Positions 17,492 to 27,190 of a DNA stretch of 64,000 bases are shown here, piece by piece. Position 1 is the first letter of the stretch. The number at the start of each line of letters is the position of its first letter. The position numbers were made by a program, and so were the translations under genes. Location: contig JACJXC010000005.1 in the NCBI GenBank assembly GCA_020636835.1, forward strand, positions 310,001 through 374,000, read 5' to 3'. The stretch comes from Bacteroidales bacterium (lineage in GTDB: Bacteria; Bacteroidota; Bacteroidia; Bacteroidales; Tenuifilaceae). The notes beneath the pieces are model-generated. The model had not been told where the DNA came from. It ran no database searches and worked only from the letters and a program-made list of their open reading frames with translations.

Positions 17492-18396
17492 ACCGCCCCC
17501 TAGCGCTCCCCCTTATCGCCGTAATAGCCCCCCTCCTATTCACCTCGTGCGAAAACTCACTGGAGGACGATAAACGGTACGCCGAAGAGAAAAGCATTGA
17601 GAGCTACATATCAAGCAATAACTGGACTTTCACAAAAAGCGATGGCGTTTACCACATAACCAGCGCATCTCCGTATGGCTACGAGGTAAACCATGGCGAT
17701 ACCGTAGAGTTTTGGTTTAAGGGCTACACCCCCGAAACCACCCCGCTGGTATTCGAAACCAACATTAAAGCCGAAGCGATTAGCGCCAAACTCGACACCA
17801 ATATACGCTCATTTAAGCCACTTCGGGTTATCGCAGGCGAAACAAACCTGGTGGAAGGTCTAAAGCGTGGACTACTGCTATCGCGGCAGAACCAAGCATG
17901 CACCATAATATTTCCATCAAGCCTTGGGTTTAAAGGCGAATACATGGGACCTATAGAAGCGTGGTCGTCGTTGGCCTACGATATTGATATTATTTACCTT
18001 AATGGGCCTGGCATTCAAACTGAAAACCAAAAACTTTCGGGCATCGACCTATCAACCTACACCCGGCATGAAAGTGGTATATACCAGAAAACGATAGTAG
18101 AAACCTCAACTGTAAAACCCGAAAGCACGGCAACCGTTTACGGATGGTACAAATGCAGCCTCCCCGATGGCACCCCAATTGAGGAGATAAGCTCGGCCAA
18201 TGCGGAAATCGACCTAACAAGCGCCACCATCACCACCGCGCTACGGGTTGGTTTTACACTGGTATCCAGAGGAGGAACGAGCAACTTTGTAGCTCCATCG
18301 CCACTATGCTACGGCAAAAAGGGCACAAAAAATGTATCGCCATACCAGCCTCTACTTTACACCATTCGGCTCGATAGCATCAAGAGCAACCGGTAG
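17488..18396 (+). CDS. divergent FKBP-like lipoprotein
   Basis: This 302-residue lipoprotein (lipobox LFTSC) has two FKBP-like halves, each with the pattern GDTVEFWFKGYT ... GLKRGLLLSR ... FPSSLGFKGEY, but most catalytic-pocket residues are not conserved, so binding rather than isomerase activity is plausible. It overlaps the previous gene by ATGA. It ends 2 bases before the convergent methylase gene. Confidence 0.75.
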   Translation: MNRPLALPLIAVIAPLLFTSCENSLEDDKRYAEEKSIESYISSNNWTFTKSDGVYHITSASPYGYEVNHGDTVEFWFKGYTPETTPLVFETNIKAEAISAKLDTNIRSFKPLRVIAGETNLVEGLKRGLLLSRQNQACTIIFPSSLGFKGEYMGPIEAWSSLAYDIDIIYLNGPGIQTENQKLSGIDLSTYTRHESGIYQKTIVETSTVKPESTATVYGWYKCSLPDGTPIEEISSANAEIDLTSATITTALRVGFTLVSRGGTSNFVAPSPLCYGKKGTKNVSPYQPLLYTIRLDSIKSNR

Positions 18397-18398
18397 GT

Positions 18399-19106
18399 TT
18401 AAAATAGGAATCCAAACACTGTATTCCTCTTATTAATATCGGGGATTGGAGATTGCCTCCAATCCTTTATTTTTTTTGTACGAATTTGCTCCTCCGCTGT
18501 GGTTAACTCGCACCCAATAGTAAGCAGCGTTTCGTCGGAACAGGTTTGCAGTAAATCTCTGAATAGCGCAACATTCCGGTAAGGCGCCTCAATGAATAGC
18601 TGTGTTTGGTTTTCGGAACGGGAACGCTGCTCCAGCTGCTTAATCCGCTTTTTCCGCTCGTCGGGTTTTACAGGCAAATAGCCCACAAATGCAAAGTTTT
18701 GACCGTTCAACCCGCTAGCCATTAGGGTGAGTAGAATTGAATTGGGGCCAACAAGCGGAACCACCGCAATGCCCTTGCGATGCGCAGTGGCAACCAGTAA
18801 CGAACCCGGATCGGCAACAGCCGGCACCCCGGCCTCCGATAAAAGCCCCATATCGCTCCCATTGAGGATTGGAACAAGCATTTTATCAACATCAGCGGGC
18901 GAAGTATGCTCGTTCAGCTCAAAAAACTCAAGGCTATCAATTGGGGTGGAAACACCTACCCGCGACAAGTACCGCCGAGCCGTCCGAAGCTCCTCAACCA
19001 CAAAGTGCTTAAGCCCCTTCGTAGTTTCAATAACTCTAGATGGAATTACACCGTCGGTATCGGGAGTTCCAATAGTGGTGGGAATAAGAAATAGTTTTCC
19101 GGTCAT
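18399..19106 (-). CDS. SAM-dependent methyltransferase of the RsmI/tetrapyrrole methylase family
   Basis: This 235-residue protein has LFLIPTTIG at the start, LLSEAGVPAVADPGSLLV (SAM site) and PLVGPNSILLTLMASGL, the hallmarks of RsmI-like methylases. RsmI 2'-O-methylates C1402 of 16S rRNA, but this shorter form differs at LIPTTIGTPD where RsmI has an LYVVATPIGN-like sequence. Bacteroidota often carry this as a second paralogue with an unproven substrate, so no symbol is given. Confidence 0.82.
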   Translation of the reverse strand: MTGKLFLIPTTIGTPDTDGVIPSRVIETTKGLKHFVVEELRTARRYLSRVGVSTPIDSLEFFELNEHTSPADVDKMLVPILNGSDMGLLSEAGVPAVADPGSLLVATAHRKGIAVVPLVGPNSILLTLMASGLNGQNFAFVGYLPVKPDERKKRIKQLEQRSRSENQTQLFIEAPYRNVALFRDLLQTCSDETLLTIGCELTTAEEQIRTKKIKDWRQSPIPDINKRNTVFGFLF

Positions 19107-19168
19107 GGTTCGCTCTTATTCAATCAATCTAACTATATTTACTAAAATTTTGCACTAAGGTAATCGGA

Positions 19169-20083
19169 ATGATTAGAATTTTAAAGCAAATTCTACTAAA
19201 TAGAAATACAATCCTTGTTTTTGCAGTTATTGCAGGCATTACTGTTGGCGATAAGGCCGTTTTTTTTAAGGATTTCACCTTTCCAGCACTGGCCATAACC
19301 ATGACATTCGCCATGACCGGGATGAGAATGAGCCAGGTGAAAGAACTCAAAGGCATCCATAAACCAATGCTAATGGGCATATTACTGAACTATGGGCTAT
19401 TTAGCCTTGTTTTGCTCCCCTTGGCGTACTGGCTAATGCCTACCCCCGAGCTATTCTATGGTTTTGTAGTAATTGCAGCAGCACCTCCGGGGGTAGCAAT
19501 AATCCCGTTCTCGTACATTCTAAAAGGAGATGTGGTATATTCAATAGTTGGAGTGGTTGGCGCATTTTTAGGTTCAATACTAGTTGCACCATTGCTGGTT
19601 AATCTTTTTGCCGCATCCAAGGATATAAGCTCCTGGCACCTCTTCACAATGATGGTACAACTGGTTATAGTTCCACTCATGATTTCACGATTATTGCTTT
19701 GGAAGCCCCTATTCAAATATGTTGAACCGATACGGGGCAAGGTGGTGGACTGGGGGTTTGCAGTGATGATTTTTGTAGCCGTAGGAATAAACCGCGAAGT
19801 TTTCTTCACTGAACCTACGCTACTTTTAAGGGTATCGGTCATACTTTTTGTATCAACATTTATACTAGGCCATATCTACACCAAAATAGCAGAAAAAGCA
19901 AGCGTTCCATCAAGCATAATAACAACTCAATCGATGCTTGTAGCCATAAAGAGTTCCGGGTTCTCCGTTTTCACAGCAATTACACTTTTTGGCAAGGAAG
20001 CCGCAATTCCATCGGCAGTTATGGCCGTAGTAGTTCTATTATATTTGATATACTTATCGCTTAAAAGAAAGGTAATAGGGTGA
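19169..20083 (+). CDS. bile acid:sodium symporter (BASS) family transporter
   Basis: This 304-residue integral membrane protein has nine to ten hydrophobic segments and no signal peptide. The pattern FAMTGMRMSQ and AAAPPGVAIIPFSYI fits the BASS/SBF-like fold. The substrate is unknown; family members move organic anions with sodium. The next gene starts within its stop codon (GTGA overlap). Confidence 0.7.
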   Translation: MIRILKQILLNRNTILVFAVIAGITVGDKAVFFKDFTFPALAITMTFAMTGMRMSQVKELKGIHKPMLMGILLNYGLFSLVLLPLAYWLMPTPELFYGFVVIAAAPPGVAIIPFSYILKGDVVYSIVGVVGAFLGSILVAPLLVNLFAASKDISSWHLFTMMVQLVIVPLMISRLLLWKPLFKYVEPIRGKVVDWGFAVMIFVAVGINREVFFTEPTLLLRVSVILFVSTFILGHIYTKIAEKASVPSSIITTQSMLVAIKSSGFSVFTAITLFGKEAAIPSAVMAVVVLLYLIYLSLKRKVIG

Positions 20084-20841
20084 AACTAACTTTTTTGGGA
20101 ACGGGAACTTCGCAGGGCATCCCGGTTATAGCATGCTCGTGCCCGGTGTGCCAATCAACCGATCCCCGCGACATGCGGCTGCGCACCTCGGCGCTTATAG
20201 AGCATAACGGGGTAACTATAGCCATTGATGCGGGTCCCGATTTCCGTCAGCAGATGCTCCGGGCAAAGGTTAAGAACCTCGATGGCATAATCATAACACA
20301 CGAGCACCGCGACCACATATCGGGTTTAGACGATGTGCGCGCATTCAACTGGATTAACAAACGCCCCATGGACATATGGGCCGAACCACGCGTACTGAAT
20401 GCCATTAGAGCAGAGTACACCTATGTTTTTGCAGAACAGAAATACCCCGGAATCCCGGAAATATGTTTGCACGAACTCGACGGGCACCCCTTCGATGTAA
20501 TGGGGATAAAAATTACCCCAATCAGAGTACATCATCACAAACTCCCAATATATGGGTTCCGTATTGGCGATTTAACCTATATCACCGATGCCAATTTCAT
20601 CTCCGAGGAGGAAAAGGAAAAAATCATAGGAACAAAGTATTTAGTAATAAACGCACTGCGAATGCAGAAGCACCTATCGCACTACTCGCTACCCGAAGCC
20701 CTGAAAGTAATTGCCGAACTGGGGCCGCGCAGGGCATACATTACCCATATTGGGCACCAGATGGGGCTATACAATGACATCACCCCGCAACTACCCGAGA
20801 ATGTAACCTTGGCCTATGATGGGTTAACTGTGGAGTGTTAG
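20080..20841 (+). CDS. MBL-fold metallo-hydrolase, PhnP-like
   Basis: This 253-residue metallo-beta-lactamase fold enzyme has FLGTGTSQGIP, a cysteine pair in CSCPVCQS (extra zinc site as in PhnP), the metal motif THEHRDHISG and ITHIGHQMG. PhnP is a cyclic phosphodiesterase; the substrate here is not known. The start is GTG 20080, overlapping the preceding TGA, which suggests translational coupling to the transporter. Confidence 0.87.
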   Translation: MKLTFLGTGTSQGIPVIACSCPVCQSTDPRDMRLRTSALIEHNGVTIAIDAGPDFRQQMLRAKVKNLDGIIITHEHRDHISGLDDVRAFNWINKRPMDIWAEPRVLNAIRAEYTYVFAEQKYPGIPEICLHELDGHPFDVMGIKITPIRVHHHKLPIYGFRIGDLTYITDANFISEEEKEKIIGTKYLVINALRMQKHLSHYSLPEALKVIAELGPRRAYITHIGHQMGLYNDITPQLPENVTLAYDGLTVEC

Positions 20842-20860
20842 TTCTTTATAATGTACAAAT

Positions 20861-20871
20861 GAAACTCAACC
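20861..20871 (+). repeat. 11-bp target-site duplication, left copy
   Basis: GAAACTCAACC flanks the IS4 element on the left; the identical copy on the right is at 22260-22270. Confidence 0.9.
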
Positions 20872-22259
20872 ACTAGCATCCGAAACTTTTCGAAAAAAAT
20901 GAAAAAACCTATGAACCCCCACTGAATACGCTAAAAAAAATCGATTTATCCAGAAAATAAGTTCTTCTCAAAAACGAGTTCCCGTTGCTTTTTACTGGTC
21001 ACTTTTCTGGCTCCTTCTCGAACCTCATTGCATACGTAGTGCAGTGATAAGTAGTGGTATAAGCAGAATCGTATTTTTTCCGATAGATTTGAAAATGCGG
21101 TAGGAATTTTAGCCATGGTGCGTTTAATTAGCTCCAGCAGTAAATAGCAGATTAAGGCGACGTATAGCTGGGATTTCACAGCATTCTCGCTGGTGCCCCA
21201 AAAAGTCTTTACCTGCAAGTTCTGCTTTATTGCCTTGAAGAACAGCTCAATATCCCATCGTTTTTTGTAGAGCTCGGCAATGGTGTTGTACTCCCAGTCC
21301 AGCTGGTTGGTAATTATCGCTATCACCTTGTGCTCATCCTCTTTGTATACATGAACCAACCGCAGCTTATGCTCTGAAATGCCAGTTTCTATCGCCTTGT
21401 CAGAGGTTAACCGTATAATCTCGTCCTTTAGGATATGCTGGTCGACACCCTCCGGGAGGTCCAGCTCTTCGAGCGTTTCATACGCGGTATTGCTCTTTAT
21501 TCTGGTAACAAATACGTTCTCCGCGTTAATCCTATTGAGCATTAGCGTAAAGTCGAAATACGCTCTGTCCTCAACAATTATGGTATCCTTAGGAAAGACC
21601 AGCTGCTCAAACCCATAGCGGTCGTGGACCTTGGCCTCGCTGATGTTGACTATCTCGGGGATCATCAGCATGTCGTCCCAAGCAGCATGCAGCTTAATCC
21701 CGCCCTTTGCTGTCCGAAACTTTGCCCAGTCAAACATGGACAGGCATAGCGATATAACCGTGCTGTCTATAAGCTTTACGCTTTTGCCTTTGATCTCCTT
21801 GATGATATGCGTGTTGTGATGCTTTTTCAGAACCGCCTTGTAGTGGCTCAGCAAACGGTAATACATACTCTCAAACACCTGCCAGTTGCGCTTTTTGTTG
21901 CCATCGCTCATGGTGGAACGCGCCGGGCTCTGCCTGAGATTTAGATCCTCTATGAATACTTCGCTCACACCAATCCCAGCCGATATGTCGTTTAGGCTCT
22001 GGCACTTATTAAGCTGTCCGAAAGTTAAGGCGACAAACTGGTCGTATGTCTTGTACTTACTGCATCCTTTATCCGTTTGGTAGGTACTGGTGCAGCTATC
22101 GAATAGCCAGCGGGGAACTAGATCTATAATTTGTCGAATAAGTGGCTTTTTGTTATTTTTGTTTCGCCTGAAGAGTCCCATAATTTTAAAGTTTTTTGTC
22201 GAACTCAAAAATAGGGGATTCTGAGGGCATTTTTAAATTTCGCACTTTCGGATGCTAGT
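20872..22259 (-). mobile_element. intact IS4-family insertion sequence, 1388 bp
   Basis: Terminal inverted repeats of 14 bases (ACTAGCATCCGAAA at 20872-20885, its complement at 22246-22259) and an 11-bp target duplication bound one full-length transposase gene. The duplication size and the DDE transposase fit the IS4 family. It sits between the PhnP-like gene and the MFS gene and disrupts no reading frame. Confidence 0.93.
20946..22181 (-). CDS. IS4-family DDE transposase
   Basis: From ATG 22181 the protein has 411 residues. The catalytic triad can be seen: LIDSTVIS (Asp), IVEDRAYFD (Asp) and YKKRWDIELFFKAIKQN, the Y-R-E-K signature with the catalytic Glu. An N-terminal domain of unknown fold precedes it. 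No frameshift or stop is present, so it should be functional. An upstream TTG (22208) could add nine residues. Confidence 0.93.
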   Translation of the reverse strand: MGLFRRNKNNKKPLIRQIIDLVPRWLFDSCTSTYQTDKGCSKYKTYDQFVALTFGQLNKCQSLNDISAGIGVSEVFIEDLNLRQSPARSTMSDGNKKRNWQVFESMYYRLLSHYKAVLKKHHNTHIIKEIKGKSVKLIDSTVISLCLSMFDWAKFRTAKGGIKLHAAWDDMLMIPEIVNISEAKVHDRYGFEQLVFPKDTIIVEDRAYFDFTLMLNRINAENVFVTRIKSNTAYETLEELDLPEGVDQHILKDEIIRLTSDKAIETGISEHKLRLVHVYKEDEHKVIAIITNQLDWEYNTIAELYKKRWDIELFFKAIKQNLQVKTFWGTSENAVKSQLYVALICYLLLELIKRTMAKIPTAFSNLSEKIRFCLYHYLSLHYVCNEVREGARKVTSKKQRELVFEKNLFSG

Positions 22260-22270
22260 GAAACTCAACC
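22260..22270 (+). repeat. 11-bp target-site duplication, right copy
   Basis: Identical to 20861-20871. Confidence 0.9.
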
Positions 22271-22406
22271 TAAAAATTGGAATTATTAACTTGTAAAATA
22301 TATATTGAATTGATTTTACAAATCCTTGTTAGAATATAACATCTTTGCCTTTTCAAAAATACGGTTCGCTTCAGGTCGCTTATTGTTATCAACTTAAACC
22401 GTTTTT

Positions 22407-23579
22407 TCAAATTTTCTTTCTACTTAAGGCTATTATAGATATGCTTGCCAGCACAATAAAAATCATCCCAGCAATCACCAATGCATGAGTAAGGCTTAAT
22501 TTATCGGTAAGCCAACCGTAAAAAGGTCCCCAAATAGAGAAAATTATTCTTATTGTAAAGTTTCGTACCGACAGAATGGTTGCCCGCATATTGGATGGCG
22601 CTAGGCGATTTATACCATCCTTTAGTATTGGTGTTGCTATGCCACGGGCTATGTAGAAGATTATAAATAGCGATAATGCCCAGAGTTGAGGAATAATTCC
22701 AACCAAAATAAATCCAAGCCCTAGCGCTATGCTAAGTGCAATAACCAAAGGCTTCCGTCCGAATCTAATTTCGGCTTTGTAGGCGTACATAGCGGCAAAA
22801 CCCACAATTAAATTTAGGCCTGTCCAAATTACTCCGAACGACTCCACCTTAACATCGGCTCTAATTAACCAGGGTTGTACAAACCAGGCCATTGTTAGGG
22901 TTGATGCTCCCACAACCGACGAGTATATTATATTCCAGCGTAGTTCCACATTATCGATTAGCGAGTATCGAACAATTCCAACTATTTGCTTCCAGTTTAA
23001 ATCCACCCTATTCTGATTGATTTTAGGTTCAATAAGTGTTATTGCCGCGGGAACTGCCAGAAATGCAATAAAGGTTTGTCCGTAGTATGGGTAGCGTAGA
23101 CTTAATGCGGCCAGTAATCCTCCAATAATACCCGCGGCAGCCTCAGCAAAATTCCCCACCGATGTCATTCGTCCCTCGAGCTTTAGGTAGTCGTCCTGTT
23201 TGCCATTGTCGAGCAACGAGTCGTAGAGCAGAGCCGAATCGGCACCCGAAATCATACTTTGGCCAAAGCCAAGTATTATCTCGGCAACCATAAACCCAAT
23301 AAAACCCGATGTAAATGAGTATGTTGCATAGCCTGCAAAACCCAAAATTGCTCCAGTAATAAGCGTGTTTTTACGTCCCAATGCATCGGCAAAGTAACCC
23401 GAGGGAATTTCTAAAAGTACTATTGATAATGAGTAAATACTTTGTAGGATAAAAACCTCCTGAATGCTCAATCCATTGTTTTGGTAGAAAAGCACCACAA
23501 TGGGCATTACCAGCATAAACCAATGCGATACCTTGAGTATATAGAGTCGCCATAGGTTATGTTGGTAGGTTGTTTTCAT
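22407..23579 (-). CDS. MFS transporter
   Basis: This roughly 390-residue protein has about 12 hydrophobic segments and the MFS loop signature GYFADALGRKNTLITG between helices 2 and 3. The start ATG 23579 (MKTTYQHNLWRLY) is preferred over TTG 23588. The substrate cannot be told from sequence. The IS4 element lies downstream. Confidence 0.87.
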   Translation of the reverse strand: MKTTYQHNLWRLYILKVSHWFMLVMPIVVLFYQNNGLSIQEVFILQSIYSLSIVLLEIPSGYFADALGRKNTLITGAILGFAGYATYSFTSGFIGFMVAEIILGFGQSMISGADSALLYDSLLDNGKQDDYLKLEGRMTSVGNFAEAAAGIIGGLLAALSLRYPYYGQTFIAFLAVPAAITLIEPKINQNRVDLNWKQIVGIVRYSLIDNVELRWNIIYSSVVGASTLTMAWFVQPWLIRADVKVESFGVIWTGLNLIVGFAAMYAYKAEIRFGRKPLVIALSIALGLGFILVGIIPQLWALSLFIIFYIARGIATPILKDGINRLAPSNMRATILSVRNFTIRIIFSIWGPFYGWLTDKLSLTHALVIAGMIFIVLASISIIALSRKKI

Positions 23580-23633
23580 CGGATGCAAAGATATTATATC
23601 TAATCAATTAAGAAATCATGCAATATTAAAGTA

Positions 23634-23669
23634 AAAACCCCATCGGGGTATGTAATCCAGATGGGGTTT
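23634..23669 (-). terminator. terminator downstream of the S9 peptidase
   Basis: On the minus strand AAACCCCATC pairs with GATGGGGTTT, followed by TTTA-rich sequence, 28 bases after the peptidase stop. Confidence 0.8.
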
Positions 23670-23696
23670 GTTCAAAATCGATAAATATTTAAGAAA

Positions 23697-25595
23697 TTAT
23701 TCTGCGGCTTTACTCTCTTCTTTTAGGTATTTCTCCAAAAAGTCAAGAATTGCCTTGTATCCCTTAATTTCGTTTTCCTTTTTAACAAAACCGTGCCCTT
23801 CGTCGGGGAAAATAACATATTCCACTGGAACACCGTTCTTTTTAATTGCTTCAACAATCTCGTCGGATTCTACCTGAAGCACGCGAGGGTCGTTGGCTCC
23901 TTGTAGCACCATTACCGGATTCTTCACATTGCTGGCGTGGAATAGTGGTGATATGTTGTATAGGCGAACTGAGTCGGCTGTAGCAGGGTCGCCCATTTCG
24001 GCGTACAAGGCATTCTTAAATGATGACCAGTAAGGGGGTATCGATTTTAGAGTTCGTAGCCAGTTGGTAACCCCAAACAAATTAACTCCAACCTTAAACT
24101 CATCGGGTTTAAAGGTCATTGCGGCCATTGTCATATACCCACCGTACGAACCGCCAATAATTCCAATTCTATCCGCATCGATGTAATCCAACGATTGAAG
24201 GTATTTTTTGCCATAAACACAGTCCATCAGGTCGTTTTCGCCATGATTTTGGTCGTCCAATTTGTAGAAGGTTTGGCCGTAACCACTACTCCCCCTATTG
24301 TTAACCGCCAGAATTGCATAGCCATGATTTGTAAGGTATTGAATTAAGGAAAAGTAGCCAACCCGCGACTGCCCACCGGGGCCACCATGAACCCATACCA
24401 ACGCAGGCACTTTATTATTTTCACTTGCAGCTTTTGGTTTGTAGTAAATTGCAGGTATCTCGAGCCCATCGAACGATTTGTAACGAACCACCTCTGCGGC
24501 AACAAGTTGATTTGGGTCAATTTCGGGATTTAAACTGTTGGTTAACCGCTTCAGCTCTTTGGTTTCGAAATTGTAGAAGTAGATATCGGCAGGCGATTTT
24601 GATGTTCCTGCGCTGATGCGCATATACTTTTCGCTGTCCGAGATCTCGATGGAGAGAATATCGCCATCGGCAATGGCAGGCGATTCAACCCGTTGCCCAG
24701 TTTTATGGTCGAATAGCTTCAGGGTATTCTTTCCATCCTCGTTAATAGCAATAACCCTGTACTTTTCGTATCGCGATAAGGAGAAATTGATTACATCCCA
24801 GTTGGTTTCGAAAACCGTTTCACGCTCGCCGGTTTCGAGATTATACGAAACTAAATACTGAAACTCCTGTTGGCTATTGGTGATGTAGTACATATACTTC
24901 CCATTCAGCGAAAAACCAGTAGCAGAATATGAACCCGGTTGCTCAGGAACCGAAATCTCCTTTTGCTCTTTAGTTAACCGGTTTACGAGGTAAAGTTTAT
25001 TCTCACTTGTAGTAATGCTTTCGACTAAAACCACATACTTCTCGTCCCACGAAATGCCGTTGATATTTAACCCTTTATCATTCTGGTATAATAACCTCGA
25101 TTTCCAAGTTTTGGCATCCATGATGTAAAGATCGAAAAATCGAGAATCGCGCTTTGTGGACAGAAAATAGAATGCAGTTTTTGCCTTGTTCCAACCAGTA
25201 AATGTGGCTTTTGCATTTTCGTCGGGTGTTAAATCCACCGATGTGCCGTCCTCATTCAACAGGTAAATATGGTCAATTTCGTTCCCCCCTTTGTCGGCTG
25301 AGTAAAGGATTTTGTTAGTACCCGGCACGTAGTCAATGGCAAAGTACGATTCCTGGGTGGAATTGGTAAGTTGTCTCTGCGCACCATCGGCAATGCTAAC
25401 CTCGAAGAGGTTGTATATCCCCGATTCGTTGCTAGTATATAAAAGCCGAGTTTCGTCCTCGGAGAATACGCCCCCGTAAACCTGTCTATTCTTGTAGAAT
25501 TGCTCAATGGAGTACTTTGTAACCACTGGCTCCTGCTTGCATGCATTAAACAATATGGGCAAAAGCAGAATTGGAATTAAGCCGAATCTCTTCAT
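23697..25595 (-). CDS. S9 family prolyl oligopeptidase-type lipoprotein
   Basis: From ATG 25595 the protein has 632 residues: a lipoprotein signal (PILFNAC), an N-terminal beta-propeller (repeats such as LLYTSNESGIYNLFEV), and a C-terminal alpha/beta hydrolase domain. The triad is Ser in GGSYGGYM, Asp in GANDPRV and His in DEGHGF. It should cut short peptides, commonly X-Pro or acyl-peptides, at the periplasmic face. An upstream TTG-type start (25631) is less likely because it buries the signal. Confidence 0.88.
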   Translation of the reverse strand: MKRFGLIPILLLPILFNACKQEPVVTKYSIEQFYKNRQVYGGVFSEDETRLLYTSNESGIYNLFEVSIADGAQRQLTNSTQESYFAIDYVPGTNKILYSADKGGNEIDHIYLLNEDGTSVDLTPDENAKATFTGWNKAKTAFYFLSTKRDSRFFDLYIMDAKTWKSRLLYQNDKGLNINGISWDEKYVVLVESITTSENKLYLVNRLTKEQKEISVPEQPGSYSATGFSLNGKYMYYITNSQQEFQYLVSYNLETGERETVFETNWDVINFSLSRYEKYRVIAINEDGKNTLKLFDHKTGQRVESPAIADGDILSIEISDSEKYMRISAGTSKSPADIYFYNFETKELKRLTNSLNPEIDPNQLVAAEVVRYKSFDGLEIPAIYYKPKAASENNKVPALVWVHGGPGGQSRVGYFSLIQYLTNHGYAILAVNNRGSSGYGQTFYKLDDQNHGENDLMDCVYGKKYLQSLDYIDADRIGIIGGSYGGYMTMAAMTFKPDEFKVGVNLFGVTNWLRTLKSIPPYWSSFKNALYAEMGDPATADSVRLYNISPLFHASNVKNPVMVLQGANDPRVLQVESDEIVEAIKKNGVPVEYVIFPDEGHGFVKKENEIKGYKAILDFLEKYLKEESKAAE

Positions 25596-25672
25596 ACGAG
25601 TTATTTTTTGTGGGTTGCTACTATGACTCAAATAAACGACTTATGTTTAAAGTTGATATATAAATTGTAACA

Positions 25673-27190
25673 CTACTCAGGCTTTCGATTAAGGAAGAGT
25701 TCATCGAGCTTCTTGGCAATTTTGGCCGGATTGGTAATAGGCATTCCCTTATCGTTAACCTCATAGCCAAGCAGCGAAGCCTTTTTCATCTTCTCAAAAC
25801 TAGGGAGTTTGGTTCGGTTAGTTGTTTCAACATGGTTACCATTCCGATCAACAATGATAACCTTTGGCAGGAAAACGCCAGGCCTACCAATAAACCTATC
25901 CATAATTTCAACAGCCTCGCGGAATTCCGGCCTCGAGGCGCGCCCTAAAGCCTCGTACTCGAATATCTTTTTATCGTCCCAGGTGTAAACCGTGGCCGAA
26001 CTTTCCGATATTCGATCCTCAATATTAACCGCAGAATTCAGAGTATCGTGCCCCGATGGCATAAGCAGCACCTTCCCCCCACCGCCCTCGATATTTGCAG
26101 CAAAGTTGGGCCTAACAATTCCCGAGAGCCAGCCCTGAAGATGTTTCATATAGATTTTACCTACCTGGATTGGTACAATAAAATGGACTATTCCACGCTC
26201 CTTATGGCACTGAAGCAAATAATAAGGATGAACGCCAACCCAAAACATCCGGCGGAATGTTTCGACCAAGGTTTTATAGTAATCGTTAACATGATTGAGC
26301 AGAACCGTTTGATTCCGAATAGTAAAACCATGCCTTCGGATTCGCTTCACAGCAGCAGCAAATTCAGGAGTAATTTCGTGGTGATGGTTAATGTGTGTCA
26401 TAAAGTACACATACTTCTCAGCACCATTACTATAACGATTTACAGAGCTATTAATTAAATCGAGGAGTTCGTCGGTAATGGCCATGGGTAGTACCACCGG
26501 AACACGGGTTGCAATGCGGATAACCCGTAAATGCTCAATTTTGCCGAGTTGCTCTAGAATATACTGTAACCGTTTTGGGCTTACCCTTAAGGCATCACCA
26601 CCGGTAACCAACACTTCATCGATATTCTTATTGTAGTTGATGTAGAATAACCCCTTCTCAACATCCTCTGAGTTTACATCGGTGGAGGCGTCGAGCGATT
26701 TTGCTCGTTGGCAATGTACGCAGTACGATGCACAACTGGTATTCTTTGCAACAAAAAGAGCCACCCGATTGGGATAGCGTTGATAAGCCGCCCCATAACT
26801 TCGCGATCCCTCGCACATTGCAGCTTCTACACCGGTATTTGGAAACAGTAAATTGGCCGGAGTCGGAACGCTTTGCCAGAATACAGGATCGAGCCTTTTC
26901 TCAGCCTTTTCCCCTGGCAACATTACTGGATGAAATGGATCCTCGGCCATTAACGATGCATAATAAGGCGTGATTCGCAGGGGATCCTTACCCTCGTCGG
27001 ATAAAGTTTGAACTACCCTACGGATTTCCGCTTCCTGATACTCCGAAAGTTTAATAACCCTCTTCAGCTCATCAACAGTGCGAATCGAATTCTTCAATTG
27101 CCAATTGGGGTTATTCCATTGCTCTTGGGTTGCATCCTTCCATAACTCAATGCTTTTGTAACTTCTCGGCCTGTACAGAAAATCATCCAT
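25673..27190 (-). CDS. KamA-family radical SAM aminomutase-like protein
   Basis: This 505-residue protein is related to lysine 2,3-aminomutase. Cys153, Cys157 and Cys160 form the CxxxCxxC 4Fe-4S site, Arg162 matches the carboxylate-binding Arg, and Lys373 in EGGGGK matches the PLP lysine. The two aspartates that bind the lysine epsilon-amino group (D293 and D330 in the Clostridium enzyme) align with His329 and Asn366, spaced exactly 37 apart as in the family. Cofactor machinery is complete, but the substrate is probably not lysine. It stands alone, without other lysine-degradation genes. Confidence 0.85.
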   Translation of the reverse strand: MDDFLYRPRSYKSIELWKDATQEQWNNPNWQLKNSIRTVDELKRVIKLSEYQEAEIRRVVQTLSDEGKDPLRITPYYASLMAEDPFHPVMLPGEKAEKRLDPVFWQSVPTPANLLFPNTGVEAAMCEGSRSYGAAYQRYPNRVALFVAKNTSCASYCVHCQRAKSLDASTDVNSEDVEKGLFYINYNKNIDEVLVTGGDALRVSPKRLQYILEQLGKIEHLRVIRIATRVPVVLPMAITDELLDLINSSVNRYSNGAEKYVYFMTHINHHHEITPEFAAAVKRIRRHGFTIRNQTVLLNHVNDYYKTLVETFRRMFWVGVHPYYLLQCHKERGIVHFIVPIQVGKIYMKHLQGWLSGIVRPNFAANIEGGGGKVLLMPSGHDTLNSAVNIEDRISESSATVYTWDDKKIFEYEALGRASRPEFREAVEIMDRFIGRPGVFLPKVIIVDRNGNHVETTNRTKLPSFEKMKKASLLGYEVNDKGMPITNPAKIAKKLDELFLNRKPE

